From Candidatus Moduliflexus flocculans (lineage in GTDB: Bacteria; Moduliflexota; Moduliflexia; Moduliflexales; Moduliflexaceae), in NCBI GenBank assembly GCA_000739515.1, contig DF820455.1, forward strand, positions 426,158 through 482,242: DNA of 56,085 bases. Reading direction: 5' to 3'. The position numbers and the translations under genes were made by a program. This document shows, one piece after another, positions 29,585 through 38,508 of this stretch. Position 1 is the first letter of the stretch; every line of letters starts with the position of its first letter. Under the pieces are notes generated by a model. The model was not told the DNA's origin. It did not search any database and saw nothing but the letters and a program-made list of their open reading frames with translations.

Positions 29585-30931
29585 TTACTTCTGGTAATCG
29601 CCGTCAATCGCAACCTGGTTGAACAAATCCTGGGTCTTTTTAATCGCTTCGTCTAAGGAGATTTTATCAACAACATAGTCCGCGAGGTATTCAGTCATTC
29701 TCGTTCCAGCATCAGCAAATTCAGGAATCGCGATGTATTGGAGACCGACATACGGCACTGGCTCTAAGGTCGGTTTTGTGAAATCCGTAGATTCCAGGGT
29801 CTTCAACGTCATTTCAGCATACGGAGTCTGCGCATACACCGGCAGTTTATACGTGGAGGCGCGAGAAGCCGGAGGCGTGCTGGCGCCGGTCGGGTCGAGT
29901 TCAATTGTCATCTTGATGAAGTCTTTCGAGGTGGCCCACAGCATGAAATCAAATACGGCTTTTTTCTTCTCAGGAGAGCTTTTTGGGTTGATGCCCATTG
30001 CCCAGTTCCACAGCCACGCCGTATTGGTTTTCATTTTTTGATGCGGCGGCATCACATAACCGACTTTGCCTTTTACCGCAGAGCCTTCAGCTTCCAGCGG
30101 CGGGGCGATAGAAGTCGCATCATAGTAAATACCGCATTTGCCGGACTGCATCAGGGCGATGCATTCATTGTAGGTGTAGGAGAGAATATCTGCCTGGCCA
30201 GCTTCGCGGAGAATCTTTTTGTACATTTCCCACGCGCCGCGTTGTTCTGGCGTGTCAATGGTGGCTTTCCAATCCATATCATAGAACCGTCCGCCAAACG
30301 CATTGACGATAGTCACGAACGGAGCGCCGCTCATGCCCCAGCCAGGAGCGCCGCGCATCGTCATGCCAACGATCCCTTTCGACGGATCATGGATTTTCTT
30401 CGCCAATTCATAGATCTCGTCCCAGGTCGGTTCGTCCGGCATGGTCAAGCCTTTGGCCGCGAACAGTTCTTTGTTATACATAATAAAGGAACTTTCACCA
30501 TAGAACGGGAGCGCATAGGCTTGTCCATCGAGCGACAGCGATCCCACCATGCCTTTGATCAAATCGTCGCGATCATACCAGGTTAACTTGTCGGCTGGCA
30601 AAGCTGCGAAATAGGGTTCCAGATTTTCCAGCCACCCGTTCTTTGCCCAGTTATTGGCTTCATACGGTCCGATATAGAACATATCGTAAGTCGTGCCGCC
30701 GGTTGAGGCTTCTGTCGTCAGTTTTTGGCGCAAGTCATTTTCTGGAAGCACAGCAATATTCACGGTGACGCCAGGCGCAGAATATTTTTCTTTGGCGATT
30801 TTATCCAATGCCTGAGAAAGCGGGTTATTGGCTAACGCGATATTAATGGTCACGTCTGCGGCAAGTGCCTGAATCCCGATGCTTAACAACACCAGACTCA
30901 TGATAAGGCTCAATACTTTTGATGTTCTCAT
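29585..30931 (-). CDS. Extracellular solute-binding protein, family 1 (sugar/polyol)
   Basis: 448 residues. A type I signal peptide (MRTSKVLSLIMSLVLLSIGIQALA) is cleaved before ADVTINIALANN; there is no lipobox cysteine, so it is likely a soluble periplasmic protein. The fold marks are GGTTYDMFYIGPYEANNWAKNGW, YALPFYGESSFIMYNKELF and WDEIYELAKKIHDP, which match sorbitol/mannitol-type binding proteins. It is the first gene of the polyol locus. GAGGAAAC lies upstream. Confidence 0.92.
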   Translation of the reverse strand: MRTSKVLSLIMSLVLLSIGIQALAADVTINIALANNPLSQALDKIAKEKYSAPGVTVNIAVLPENDLRQKLTTEASTGGTTYDMFYIGPYEANNWAKNGWLENLEPYFAALPADKLTWYDRDDLIKGMVGSLSLDGQAYALPFYGESSFIMYNKELFAAKGLTMPDEPTWDEIYELAKKIHDPSKGIVGMTMRGAPGWGMSGAPFVTIVNAFGGRFYDMDWKATIDTPEQRGAWEMYKKILREAGQADILSYTYNECIALMQSGKCGIYYDATSIAPPLEAEGSAVKGKVGYVMPPHQKMKTNTAWLWNWAMGINPKSSPEKKKAVFDFMLWATSKDFIKMTIELDPTGASTPPASRASTYKLPVYAQTPYAEMTLKTLESTDFTKPTLEPVPYVGLQYIAIPEFADAGTRMTEYLADYVVDKISLDEAIKKTQDLFNQVAIDGDYQK

Positions 30932-31355
30932 GATTGTATGTTTCCTCTAAAAAGTTGATAATGTGAGACGATTTTCCACCCCTGACTCGATTGTGACAGA
31001 CTGCATCAAACGTAGATACACGCGGCATCGCTCATGCGATCCGCCCTTCGATCACCTCCCTCAAAAAGGTTGTGAATAGAAATGCTGTTCAGCGCTTCGC
31101 ATTAGGTGCGTCATGTTTTCTATGTGCAACCCCTATGCCAGCACAAAAAATGGAATTTTCGGGCGTGAAATCGTGGTGTTGAGCGATGAAAAGTTCGCGG
31201 ATGGGTAGAAAGAAATTTTCAGGTAGAAAGAAACTTTCACAGGACAGGCAGCGGCCTCGCTTGCGCAAACATGCGTTCACCCGGCGACAATGGCCGGGTG
31301 AATGTTTGAACGGTTCTGCCGATTGGCTGGCAGAAGCCTGGCGCGTTTTGCTGCC
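30932..31355. other. Intergenic region upstream of the binding-protein gene
   Basis: No convincing gene. It contains an 18-base tandem duplication, GGTAGAAAGAAATTTTCA at 31204-31221 and a near copy at 31222-31239. A stem at 31274-31304 (TTCACCCGGC/GCCGGGTGAA) may end transcription of the MglA-type gene on the minus strand, but it lacks a clear T run. Confidence 0.5.
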
Positions 31356-32708
31356 TTACTTTTTGGAGAGATCTAACTTCTGGCGGAGAAATTCGTTTTG
31401 TTCCTTCATTTGCTGAATGACGTTACGGGCTTTTTGGAGATGCTGCATTAACTCTTTGTTTTGGTCTGCTAATTTGCTGATGGTTTTGGTATTGTGCCAG
31501 ATGCGGGCAGAAAGCGTCTCCAACAAAGCCATCGCGATTTCCGGCTTTTGCGGAATTTGCATGGCAAGCGTGTCGCGAGTGACGGGCAGCAAGCGCGTGC
31601 GCCCGACTGCGACCGCGCGAGCGGAGCGCGTTTTTCCGCCTAATAACGCCATTTCTCCGAAAAAATCTCCCTTTTCATAGATCGCCACGACTTTGCGAGT
31701 GTCACGATAGGAACTGATGATTTTGACTTTGCCTTCTTCGATAAAATACATTTCGTTTCCCGGCTCGCCTTCTTCGAAGATGATGTCACCGTCATGATAT
31801 GCCTGGTCTATAATGTCGGTATAAGAGAGTTCTTTGTGCTTTTTGCCAGGAAAAAGCGGCTGATGTTCGATGCTTTTCATGGTCAGCACATCCTCGTCAT
31901 TCTCCGTTGTTCCCTCTTCTTTAGCCAATACCGCTTTTTCTTCCTCCGTAAATGTCACTTCATCTTCGACTGGCAACACTTGCCCTCCTTCGCTCTCGCC
32001 CCATTCATCAATCTCTTCTTCCTCCATGTTTTTCCGCGCAGTGGGCTGAAGTTCAGAATGTTGAAAAAACGTCGGGGAAGAGGGGCGTTCTGATTGATCA
32101 TCTAACGTCGGGCCAAGCTGAAAGCGTTTTTCCAGATTTTTAATGACAGATGATGAAATCGTTTCAAACGCCTCCAACACGCCTTCTCCGGTGACGGCAA
32201 TCGTCTCAAAATAGGGGAGTCTCCAGGGATTGAGGTCTTGATTCAATTCGTCAATGGAGAGCACGTCTTTCATGTCGCGCTTATTGTATTCATAGATTAA
32301 CGGCAGGCTGGAAAGGAGGATATTATAGCCGCCTTTCAAATTATATTGAAGATTTTTAAAGCTGATAATGTTCGCTTCGCGCCGCGACCGCTGCGAATCA
32401 GCGACGAACACAATGGCGTCAACGCCTTGCAGCACGGCTTTGCGGGTATTATTATATTTCACCTGGCCAGGAACGGTATAGACCTGAAACCGGAGTTTAA
32501 AGCGGTTAATTTCGCCGACATACAGCGGAAGCAGCTCGAAATAAATGGTCTGGTCTGTTTCTGTGGCGAGAAAGTACAGTTCCCCCTTGCGCTCCTGAAT
32601 GATCTGTTGATGAAGATATTGGAGCGAGGTCGTTTTTCCGCACAAACCAGGGCCGTAATAAACGACCTTCACGATCATTTCTTTCGCTTTATAATTGAAG
32701 ATTGGCAT
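31356..32708 (-). CDS. MglA-family GTPase fused to a cyclic-nucleotide-binding domain
   Basis: 450 residues. Residues 1-200 are an MglA/Ras-like GTPase: P-loop GPGLCGKTT (19-27), TVPGQ in switch II, and YNKRD as the base-specificity motif. An acidic linker follows (about 205-295, EEEEIDEWGESEGG). Residues about 300-425 form a cNMP-binding/Crp-like beta barrel with IIFEEGEPGNEMYFIEEGKVKI and the phosphate cassette FGEMALLGGKTRSARAVA, including its glutamate and arginine. A short coiled coil ends the protein. MglA sets cell polarity and drives gliding or pilus switching; here binding of cAMP or c-di-nucleotide could control the switch (inference). GAGGA precedes the ATG. Confidence 0.92.
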   Translation of the reverse strand: MPIFNYKAKEMIVKVVYYGPGLCGKTTSLQYLHQQIIQERKGELYFLATETDQTIYFELLPLYVGEINRFKLRFQVYTVPGQVKYNNTRKAVLQGVDAIVFVADSQRSRREANIISFKNLQYNLKGGYNILLSSLPLIYEYNKRDMKDVLSIDELNQDLNPWRLPYFETIAVTGEGVLEAFETISSSVIKNLEKRFQLGPTLDDQSERPSSPTFFQHSELQPTARKNMEEEEIDEWGESEGGQVLPVEDEVTFTEEEKAVLAKEEGTTENDEDVLTMKSIEHQPLFPGKKHKELSYTDIIDQAYHDGDIIFEEGEPGNEMYFIEEGKVKIISSYRDTRKVVAIYEKGDFFGEMALLGGKTRSARAVAVGRTRLLPVTRDTLAMQIPQKPEIAMALLETLSARIWHNTKTISKLADQNKELMQHLQKARNVIQQMKEQNEFLRQKLDLSKK

Positions 32709-32770
32709 ACAGTGTCCTCTCTGAACTCCGCGAAGTTGTCAGATTGTTATGCCTGACGGCCTGTTTCGCA

Positions 32771-33079
32771 TTAAAACGGATTGCTGCCGAACGTCCAATC
32801 GGCAAAATGTTTGTGCCAGATGTCTCGAATCGTGGGATACGTGCGTAACGTATCCTGTAATTCATCATCAGGAAGCGCGTGGAGTTTGTCCAGCAAATCT
32901 TTCAAATTTTCTTTCCCCATGTCTTTCACCTCTTTCTGGATAAGACGGAGATCGAATTCCTGGCCGAGTTGCGCTTCTAATTGCTCGTTTGTCAGAGATT
33001 CGAGATCGGGCGTCGCGTCAATCTGCGACAAAAAATCTTGGAGGTTGGAATCCTTGATGATAATCGTGGTTTTTTTCAT
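32771..33079 (-). CDS. Small acidic protein upstream of the MglA-cNMP gene
   Basis: 102 residues from the ATG at 33079 (MKKTTIIIKDSNLQDFL). It is helical, acidic and leucine-rich (DLESLTNEQLEAQLGQEFDLRLIQKEVKDM; ALPDDELQDTLRTYPTIRDIWHKHF). I do not recognise the family, and it is not an MglB/roadblock protein by sequence. It lies 62 bases ahead of the GTPase gene on the same strand, so a regulatory or partner role is possible. Confidence 0.65.
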   Translation of the reverse strand: MKKTTIIIKDSNLQDFLSQIDATPDLESLTNEQLEAQLGQEFDLRLIQKEVKDMGKENLKDLLDKLHALPDDELQDTLRTYPTIRDIWHKHFADWTFGSNPF

Positions 33080-33221
33080 GTCTCTCTTCCTCGTCGTGGC
33101 AGTGCCCATTCAGATAGCGTACAGACGACTCTTGCTGATTATATATAGACACAGCGGTGATTTGGCAAGGTAAATGTGCGATGATTTTATTTGGAACTGG
33201 TAGAGGAATAAAAATAATGTT

Positions 33222-33815
33222 TTATTCGAAGTGAAAAGACATTTCGCGCAACATGCGCGTCAATAGATACAGCGGCAGGCCGACCACATTATTGTAACAG
33301 CCGTGAATCCATTCCACAAACATCGCGCCTTTGCCCTGAATGCCATACGCGCCGGCTTTATCCAGCGGCTCGCCGGTTTCGATATAACGTTCGATGTCGC
33401 GCGGCGTCAACATGGCGAATTTCACGTCAGTGGTCTCATGCCGCATCAGAATTTTCTGAGGAATGTGGGCGGTGGAAATCAGCGTCAATCCGGTAATCAC
33501 CTGATGGGTTTTGCCGCTGAGATGGGCAAGCATCCGATACGCATCTGCGGCATCCGCCGGCTTGCCCAGAATGTGCCGCTCATCCACCACAATCGTATCT
33601 GCACCGAGCACCAACGCATTGGAGCAAGATGCCGCGACCGCCTGCGCTTTTTCGAACGCTAACTGCTCGGCGATGCGCTCCGGCGGCAGATCATGATCAA
33701 GCCGTTCATCAATATTGCTGACAAGCACGTCAAACGTCAGGCCGATCTGCTGAAGGAGCATCTTCCTCCGGGGAGAGGAAGATGCCAGAATCAGGCGAGG
33801 AGTCAGGGAATCCAT
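33222..33815 (-). CDS. maf: Maf-family nucleoside triphosphate pyrophosphatase
   Basis: 197 residues, normal length. The hallmark LILASSSPRRKMLLQQIG is at residues 8-25; KAQAVA, GADTIVV (catalytic Asp), ILGKPADAADAYRML and the C-terminal Y-GIQGKGA...NNVVGLPLYLL are all present. Maf proteins hydrolyse modified or canonical nucleotides and influence septation. Its start overlaps the end of the amidase gene by 13 bases, so the two are translationally coupled. Confidence 0.95.
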   Translation of the reverse strand: MDSLTPRLILASSSPRRKMLLQQIGLTFDVLVSNIDERLDHDLPPERIAEQLAFEKAQAVAASCSNALVLGADTIVVDERHILGKPADAADAYRMLAHLSGKTHQVITGLTLISTAHIPQKILMRHETTDVKFAMLTPRDIERYIETGEPLDKAGAYGIQGKGAMFVEWIHGCYNNVVGLPLYLLTRMLREMSFHFE

Positions 33816-35200
33816 AACTGTTGTCCTACATAGATCATATCGGCGCTGGCAAGCTGATTGGCCTGACGCAATTGCGCGAGATCAATGTGATATTTTTCGG
33901 CAATCAGCGACAGCGACTCGCCATTTCTGACCACGTGCATTCTCTGCTGATCGCCCGGTTCATTCGAGATATCCAGCTTTGCTTCTTGTTGATAAACGGC
34001 TGCCATTTGCGGAGTTTGCCGTGTCTCGCCAATTTCCGCAAAATATTCTTTAATGCTGTTGGCGATTGAAGCAGCGATATTATGACGAAAATCTTTCTGA
34101 TCCAGCAATTTTTCTTCACGATTGTTGCTGATATAACACGCTTCGACTAAAACGGCAGGCATCTCAGCGGAACGCAGCACCACGAAATTCGCGCGTTTTA
34201 AGCCTTCTCGCGCAATGCCGTATTTTTTCAAATTCGCCAACGCCGTGTTCAGTGAAATCCGTCCGAATTCAAGGCTGTGTTGCAGCGACGCAGTCATTGA
34301 GAGATCCGCTAAGACGAATGTCAGCATTTGATCGTTTTTAAGGGGCAAGGGCGTTTCTGCGCCGCCAAACAAAATATCCGACGCGTTTTCTTGCTCCGCC
34401 AATAGAGCGGCAGCGTCATCGCTTGCTTTTTCAGAGAGTGTATAGACGGAAAAACCCTGCGCTTTTTTGCTGGTATTGGCATTGACGTGCAGGCTGATAA
34501 ACAAATCCGCCTCATATTCTTTCGCAATTTCCGTCCGTTTCGGCAATGGGAGGAAATAATCGCGATCTCGCGTTAAATACACCTTCACATTCGGCGCAGT
34601 CTGCTCAAGAATTGCCTTGATCCGTTTCGCAAAATCCAGCACCAAATCTTTTTCTTTTAGTCCGTTCGCGCTGGTTGCCCCAGGATCATGACCGCCGTGT
34701 CCGGGGTCGAGCACCACGATATGATGTTGCTTCTCTTTGAGTTCCTGGACGGCCTGCTGTTGCTCGATTCGCTCTTCCTGCGCCTGTTCCTGCGCCACTT
34801 GATCAAACAGATTGACAATCACGCGATCAGATTGATCATTCAAGCCAGGCAACACCTGAACGGTCGCTTCCGCCGGGCGGGAAAGGTCAAAGACCACCTG
34901 CATCGTGCCGGTTTCTAATCGTTGCACCCGAATGCGCTGCAATGTGACATCATTTACGTCCAAACTGCGGTCGCCGAATAAGTCTTTTGTGTTGGCGATT
35001 TCCAGCACAAAACGATCCGGATTCGAGCGCGTATGATACGATGGCTGTACCGCGCGATCAAAAAAGATAATGGTTTGCACGTGATCCGGCGCTAACCAGT
35101 ATTGAATATCCGTAATCACTGCCGGGTCGGCGGCTGCAAATGAGTGTGCGCCTGCCAGCAGCAGACAGCAGAATATTGCGATGTAACCCCAGTTCTTCAT
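33803..35200 (-). CDS. amiC: N-acetylmuramoyl-L-alanine amidase with AMIN and LysM domains
   Basis: 465 residues from the ATG at 35200, chosen for the AAAGGTGA ribosome-binding site and a signal peptide directly after it (MKNWGYIAIFCCLLLAGAHSFAA). Domains: AMIN (about 25-130), a glutamine-rich coiled linker, Amidase_3 (about 160-385) with zinc ligands in VLDPGHGGHDPGA, an E in LKEKD and H in SLHVNAN, and the catalytic E in VLVEACYISN, then a C-terminal LysM (about 418-465, HVVRNGESLSLIAEKY). It cleaves septal peptidoglycan in the periplasm. It forms an overlapping pair with maf. Confidence 0.95.
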   Translation of the reverse strand: MKNWGYIAIFCCLLLAGAHSFAAADPAVITDIQYWLAPDHVQTIIFFDRAVQPSYHTRSNPDRFVLEIANTKDLFGDRSLDVNDVTLQRIRVQRLETGTMQVVFDLSRPAEATVQVLPGLNDQSDRVIVNLFDQVAQEQAQEERIEQQQAVQELKEKQHHIVVLDPGHGGHDPGATSANGLKEKDLVLDFAKRIKAILEQTAPNVKVYLTRDRDYFLPLPKRTEIAKEYEADLFISLHVNANTSKKAQGFSVYTLSEKASDDAAALLAEQENASDILFGGAETPLPLKNDQMLTFVLADLSMTASLQHSLEFGRISLNTALANLKKYGIAREGLKRANFVVLRSAEMPAVLVEACYISNNREEKLLDQKDFRHNIAASIANSIKEYFAEIGETRQTPQMAAVYQQEAKLDISNEPGDQQRMHVVRNGESLSLIAEKYHIDLAQLRQANQLASADMIYVGQQLWIP

Positions 35201-35531
35201 ACGTTCAGTCACCTTTAAATTGTCTGCCATACGTTTCCGCGCCAATAATGAGGGCGAAATGAATCTGTCAAGAAGAATCTTGAGAGCAAACATAACCAGA
35301 AAATGCGAGAACGTCAAGAAAAATTTACAGATACGCCGTTGATCCTGCGAAATTCATAAGGATTTCACAATCTCACAACGAATAATGTTTGCATGAGAAA
35401 TGGCGATCTTGGCTGATTATACACGGGGTTTGAATCATGAAGCTCAAGAATATTGTTGCCTGTCGAGGGGATTCGCGTTTCGGGAATATCGCAGGCATAC
35501 TCCCGAAACACTAAATAAATGACATGACTCG

Positions 35532-36464
35532 CTACTGGCAATAACACGCGCGTCGCGAAAAATTTTCTGAGGAGTCACATATTACCGGCCCGTGTCGCTG
35601 CCAATCCCACCCCCCACTCGGATCAGGCGGATTCGACATCCAGGCAGCGCATCCTGTGCCTGTTCCGCTGTAAGGCCCGTCTGCCCCATCACCGAGTTCA
35701 GGTAATAAACCCCATTTCGTCATCAACCGATCACAGAGCGCCTGATCATTATAAGCAGTTGTCGTTGTCGCAAGATCGCACGTGAGCCCCTGGTCGCCGC
35801 ACGCCGTGTCGCATGTGGCACCTGATGCCGCAAGAACCCATGTTCCTTGTTGTGGCAATGGTTTTGGGAATGGCCCGGAGACTGGGGTTATGCCGTTCAC
35901 CACCTCGCTGTTTTCGATCACGCATTGTCGTTGCGACGGGCTGCTCCAGCCAAAATCAGTCTCGATGGGCCACCAGGCATATTTATCTCCAGTCGCTTCA
36001 TCCTCGCGTTGATAATGAATTTTATCTTTGCCCTGAAACGACGTTATCGCATTGACAGGAATCGTCGTAAATGTGCCACCCTGGACATACGTCACACATG
36101 CCCACATCAGGGTATCTACTTGAGAATTCCCGTGTTCTAACAGATCTCGCGTTGCCAGTCCGATTTCTAATTTCGTGGCATGCTTGGTTTCTGCAAAGAT
36201 CGCAAATACGCCTCCTCCGACAATCCCATATTCTACCTTCATAACCACCGCATACGGCACATTGATCATAAAATAGGTGTGACCTGCGCTATATTCAGCG
36301 CCCCATTCAGAGATATCCGCATCACCTATGATAAAATTTCCGGTCGCATCGTCAGTCGGCATTGTCGGGTTGTGATGTTCTCCTTTAAAAGTTTGACAGC
36401 CGACAATCCCTGTAATTATAACCAACCCCAATAGCCCTATTCCCCAATACCATCGTTTCATCAT
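35532..36464 (-). CDS. Lipoprotein with cysteine-rich C-terminal module
   Basis: 310 residues. Signal peptide with lipobox IVGC (Cys at about 23). The N-terminal 150 residues are beta-rich and unfamiliar (YAVVMKVEYGIVGGGVFAIFAE). The C-terminal 100 residues contain WVLAASGATCDTACGDQGLTC...CDRL...GTGCAAW...ACYCQ, eight or so cysteines, like a small disulfide module that I have seen scattered in unrelated proteins but cannot name. Function unknown. It is a single gene between the amidase gene and a repeat-rich gap. Confidence 0.75.
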   Translation of the reverse strand: MMKRWYWGIGLLGLVIITGIVGCQTFKGEHHNPTMPTDDATGNFIIGDADISEWGAEYSAGHTYFMINVPYAVVMKVEYGIVGGGVFAIFAETKHATKLEIGLATRDLLEHGNSQVDTLMWACVTYVQGGTFTTIPVNAITSFQGKDKIHYQREDEATGDKYAWWPIETDFGWSSPSQRQCVIENSEVVNGITPVSGPFPKPLPQQGTWVLAASGATCDTACGDQGLTCDLATTTTAYNDQALCDRLMTKWGLLPELGDGADGPYSGTGTGCAAWMSNPPDPSGGWDWQRHGPVICDSSENFSRRACYCQ

Positions 36465-36620
36465 AATTTCGTCCCTGAAAATGGAATGTTCATGCGCTGT
36501 GGCGCAGGTCGAAACTATCGTTTCGATCTACATGAATAGTTCTTTGAGCACAATTCAGACAGGCTTGCGGTTTCCTAATCTGTGTAATGGTTGACGCATG
36601 ACCTGCCAGTATGCATATTT

Positions 36621-36651
36621 ATGATACCCTTTCCTACAGAGAAATTGTCAA
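36621..36651 (-). promoter_or_regulatory. Possible promoter for the lipoprotein gene
   Basis: On the minus strand TTGACA (36651-36646) is followed after 19 bases by TATCAT (36626-36621). The spacing is longer than ideal. Confidence 0.35.
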
Positions 36652-36677
36652 GTATTTTAGCGAAAACACGGATTATC

Positions 36678-36727
36678 ATAGCATTATTCGGCATAGACCT
36701 CACAGGTCTTGAAGACCTGTGAGGTCT
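36678..36727. repeat. TATAGCATTATTC-type edge plus CCTCACAGG palindrome
   Basis: ATAGCATTATTC at 36678-36689 is directly followed by the palindrome AGACCTCACAGGTCTT / AAGACCTGTGAGGTCT (36695-36710 and 36712-36727, 16 perfect pairs). Confidence 0.8.
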
Positions 36728-37073
36728 TTTGTACGAATTTATTTTTTGCATTTTACCAATTTATTTTGCTTACACTTACAATGGATATGGATACATTTCC
36801 GATGACGGTCATTTCCATCACTACGACGATTCGCGGCAGCCGCCCGGAAGTCGTCGCCGCCTGCCTCGTCATGATGGCGCTCGATCTCACGTTTCAGAAA
36901 TATCTCGGCGAAGGGATGATCGCTGGCAGCGTCAACGGATAACTGGAACGTATCACATTATACGGTTGCCTTGACACGATAACAGGAGTGCAAAAACTTA
37001 CTTTTGCGGCATGGTATCGCTATCTTGTACCGCCGACGAGGACGTCGGCGGTACAAGATACCATTACAAGCCT
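36728..37073. repeat. Repeat-rich gap before the URO-D-like gene
   Basis: This stretch contains a half copy of the GGAGTGCAAAA family at 36983-37010. A perfect 18-bp stem follows at 37021-37038 / 37043-37060 (TATCTTGTACCGCCGACG and complement, AGGA loop). A 53-codon open frame at 36781-36942 (starting MDMDTFPMTVIS) has no ribosome-binding site or recognised family; it may be a gene remnant. Confidence 0.6.
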
Positions 37074-38192
37074 ATGAACCAGTGTAATAGCAATATGCCA
37101 GAACAATGGTGGCCTGTGGAATTTGAAGGCAAACCCGATTTCGAGATGGCGATGAAACGGGTGTACGCCTGGTATAACGGAGAAATGCTTGACCGCCCGC
37201 CAGTGCGTTTCTACCGGCATAACGCAGGCGATGAAAGCGTTCCTGATAACTCTCGCTGGCGTCATCTCAAAAATCGCTGGTTCGATGTCGGCTATCAGAT
37301 CGAAAGCTTTTTAGCCTCAATCAAAGGGAAAACCTTTCACGGCGAAACATTTCCGGTGTTCTGGCCGAATTTAGGGCCAAATGTGTATGCGGCATTTTAC
37401 GGAGGAACGCTTGAGTTCGGCGATGTCACTTCCTGGATTAATCATCCGGTGAAAACCCCCGAAGATGTCGAACGCTTGCATTTTGATCCGGAACAGAATT
37501 TCTATTTTCAGAAAATCGAAGAACTGACGCGAGCCGCGCTAACAGAATGTGACGGGAAATTCCTCGTGGGCTATACCGATTTGCATCCTGGCCTCGATTG
37601 CGTGGCGGATTGGCGAAATCCTGAAACGCTCTGCACCGATTTTTACGATCACCCCGAAATGGTCGAGCAGCTTGTCGCCCTGTCCATGAGAGATTTTGAG
37701 CGGATTTACAATCGTTTTGACGCGATGCTGAAAGAAAAGCGGCAGTTGTCAGTGAGTTGGTTGAACATCCCCTCCTTTGGCAAAATGCACATTCCAAGCT
37801 GCGATTTCAGCACGATGATTTCGCCAAAATTGTATCAGCGTTATGGCATGCCGATTCTCCGCCATGAAGTACGGCTGACGACGCATAATATTTTCCATCT
37901 CGATGGAAAAGGCGTGGCGCGGCATCTTGACGAAATCTTGAAAGTTCCTGAAATTCAGGCGATCCAATGGGTGCAGAGCGCAGGCACTGATCAGCCGATT
38001 ATCCCCTGGCTTCCCCTGATCAAAAAAATTCAGCGTGCTGGCAAAGGTGTTGTCGTGGATATGAAACTTGAAGAGTTAGAACCCTTTATCAACGAGATGA
38101 ACCCGAAAGGGTTATTTCTCTGTCTTCCTGCCAGAGCTGAAGAGGAAGAACTTGCGATTCTCAAACGGCTGGAACGCTGGCTTAGTACCTGA
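37074..38192 (+). CDS. Uroporphyrinogen decarboxylase-fold protein (methyltransferase/decarboxylase family)
   Basis: 372 residues from ATG 37074; the ATG at 37095 (MPEQWWPVEF) is an alternative. Upstream in-frame codons run into a perfect palindrome and are not counted. The sequence fits the URO-D superfamily (MAMKRVYAWYNGEMLDRPPVRF; VGYTDLHPGLDCVADWR; HNIFHLDGKGVARHLDEIL; AIQWVQSAG). True HemE signatures are not seen, so it is better viewed as a URO-D-like protein such as those working with corrinoid methyl transfer. No corrinoid protein gene is nearby. Confidence 0.8.
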   Translation: MNQCNSNMPEQWWPVEFEGKPDFEMAMKRVYAWYNGEMLDRPPVRFYRHNAGDESVPDNSRWRHLKNRWFDVGYQIESFLASIKGKTFHGETFPVFWPNLGPNVYAAFYGGTLEFGDVTSWINHPVKTPEDVERLHFDPEQNFYFQKIEELTRAALTECDGKFLVGYTDLHPGLDCVADWRNPETLCTDFYDHPEMVEQLVALSMRDFERIYNRFDAMLKEKRQLSVSWLNIPSFGKMHIPSCDFSTMISPKLYQRYGMPILRHEVRLTTHNIFHLDGKGVARHLDEILKVPEIQAIQWVQSAGTDQPIIPWLPLIKKIQRAGKGVVVDMKLEELEPFINEMNPKGLFLCLPARAEEEELAILKRLERWLST

Positions 38193-38194
38193 CC

Positions 38195-38369
38195 AAAACT
38201 ACAACGAATAGGAGATGGGAACGAATCAAAGGCGTAGCGCGGCTTGAATCCGCTCCCATCTCTTATTCATTGTAGTTTTGCGAGGCGCTGAGAGAACGCT
38301 GGTAGCATAATGGTATAACTGGCGTTGATGATCGAAAAAACTGTCAGGCATCTTGAAAGTGTCTGACAG
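38195..38369. repeat. Two inverted repeats between the URO-D-like gene and the uracil permease gene
   Basis: 38195-38226 pairs with 38248-38279 over 32 bases with four differences (AAAACTACAACGAATAGGAG...). 38341-38354 pairs with 38356-38369 and belongs to the CTGTCAGACAC family. The rest of this 316-base gap shows no gene. Confidence 0.8.
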
Positions 38370-38508
38370 CTCGCGCCCCTTGAACACTCACACGCAAAAC
38401 TTTCTTGACAGAAAACTTCGCTCTTCAAATATCCTTCAATGTCCGACTGTGGACGCATTCAGTCTCATTCATCACACAACAACCAACCACCTCAGAGGGG
38501 GAAAACGC

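Noticed and set aside
32771..33079. MglB/roadblock partner of the GTPase
   Set aside because: The small protein is helical and lacks roadblock-like features, so it is left as unknown.
36781..36942. 53-codon frame as a real gene
   Set aside because: No ribosome-binding site, no recognised family, and it is surrounded by repeats; noted only within the gap description.
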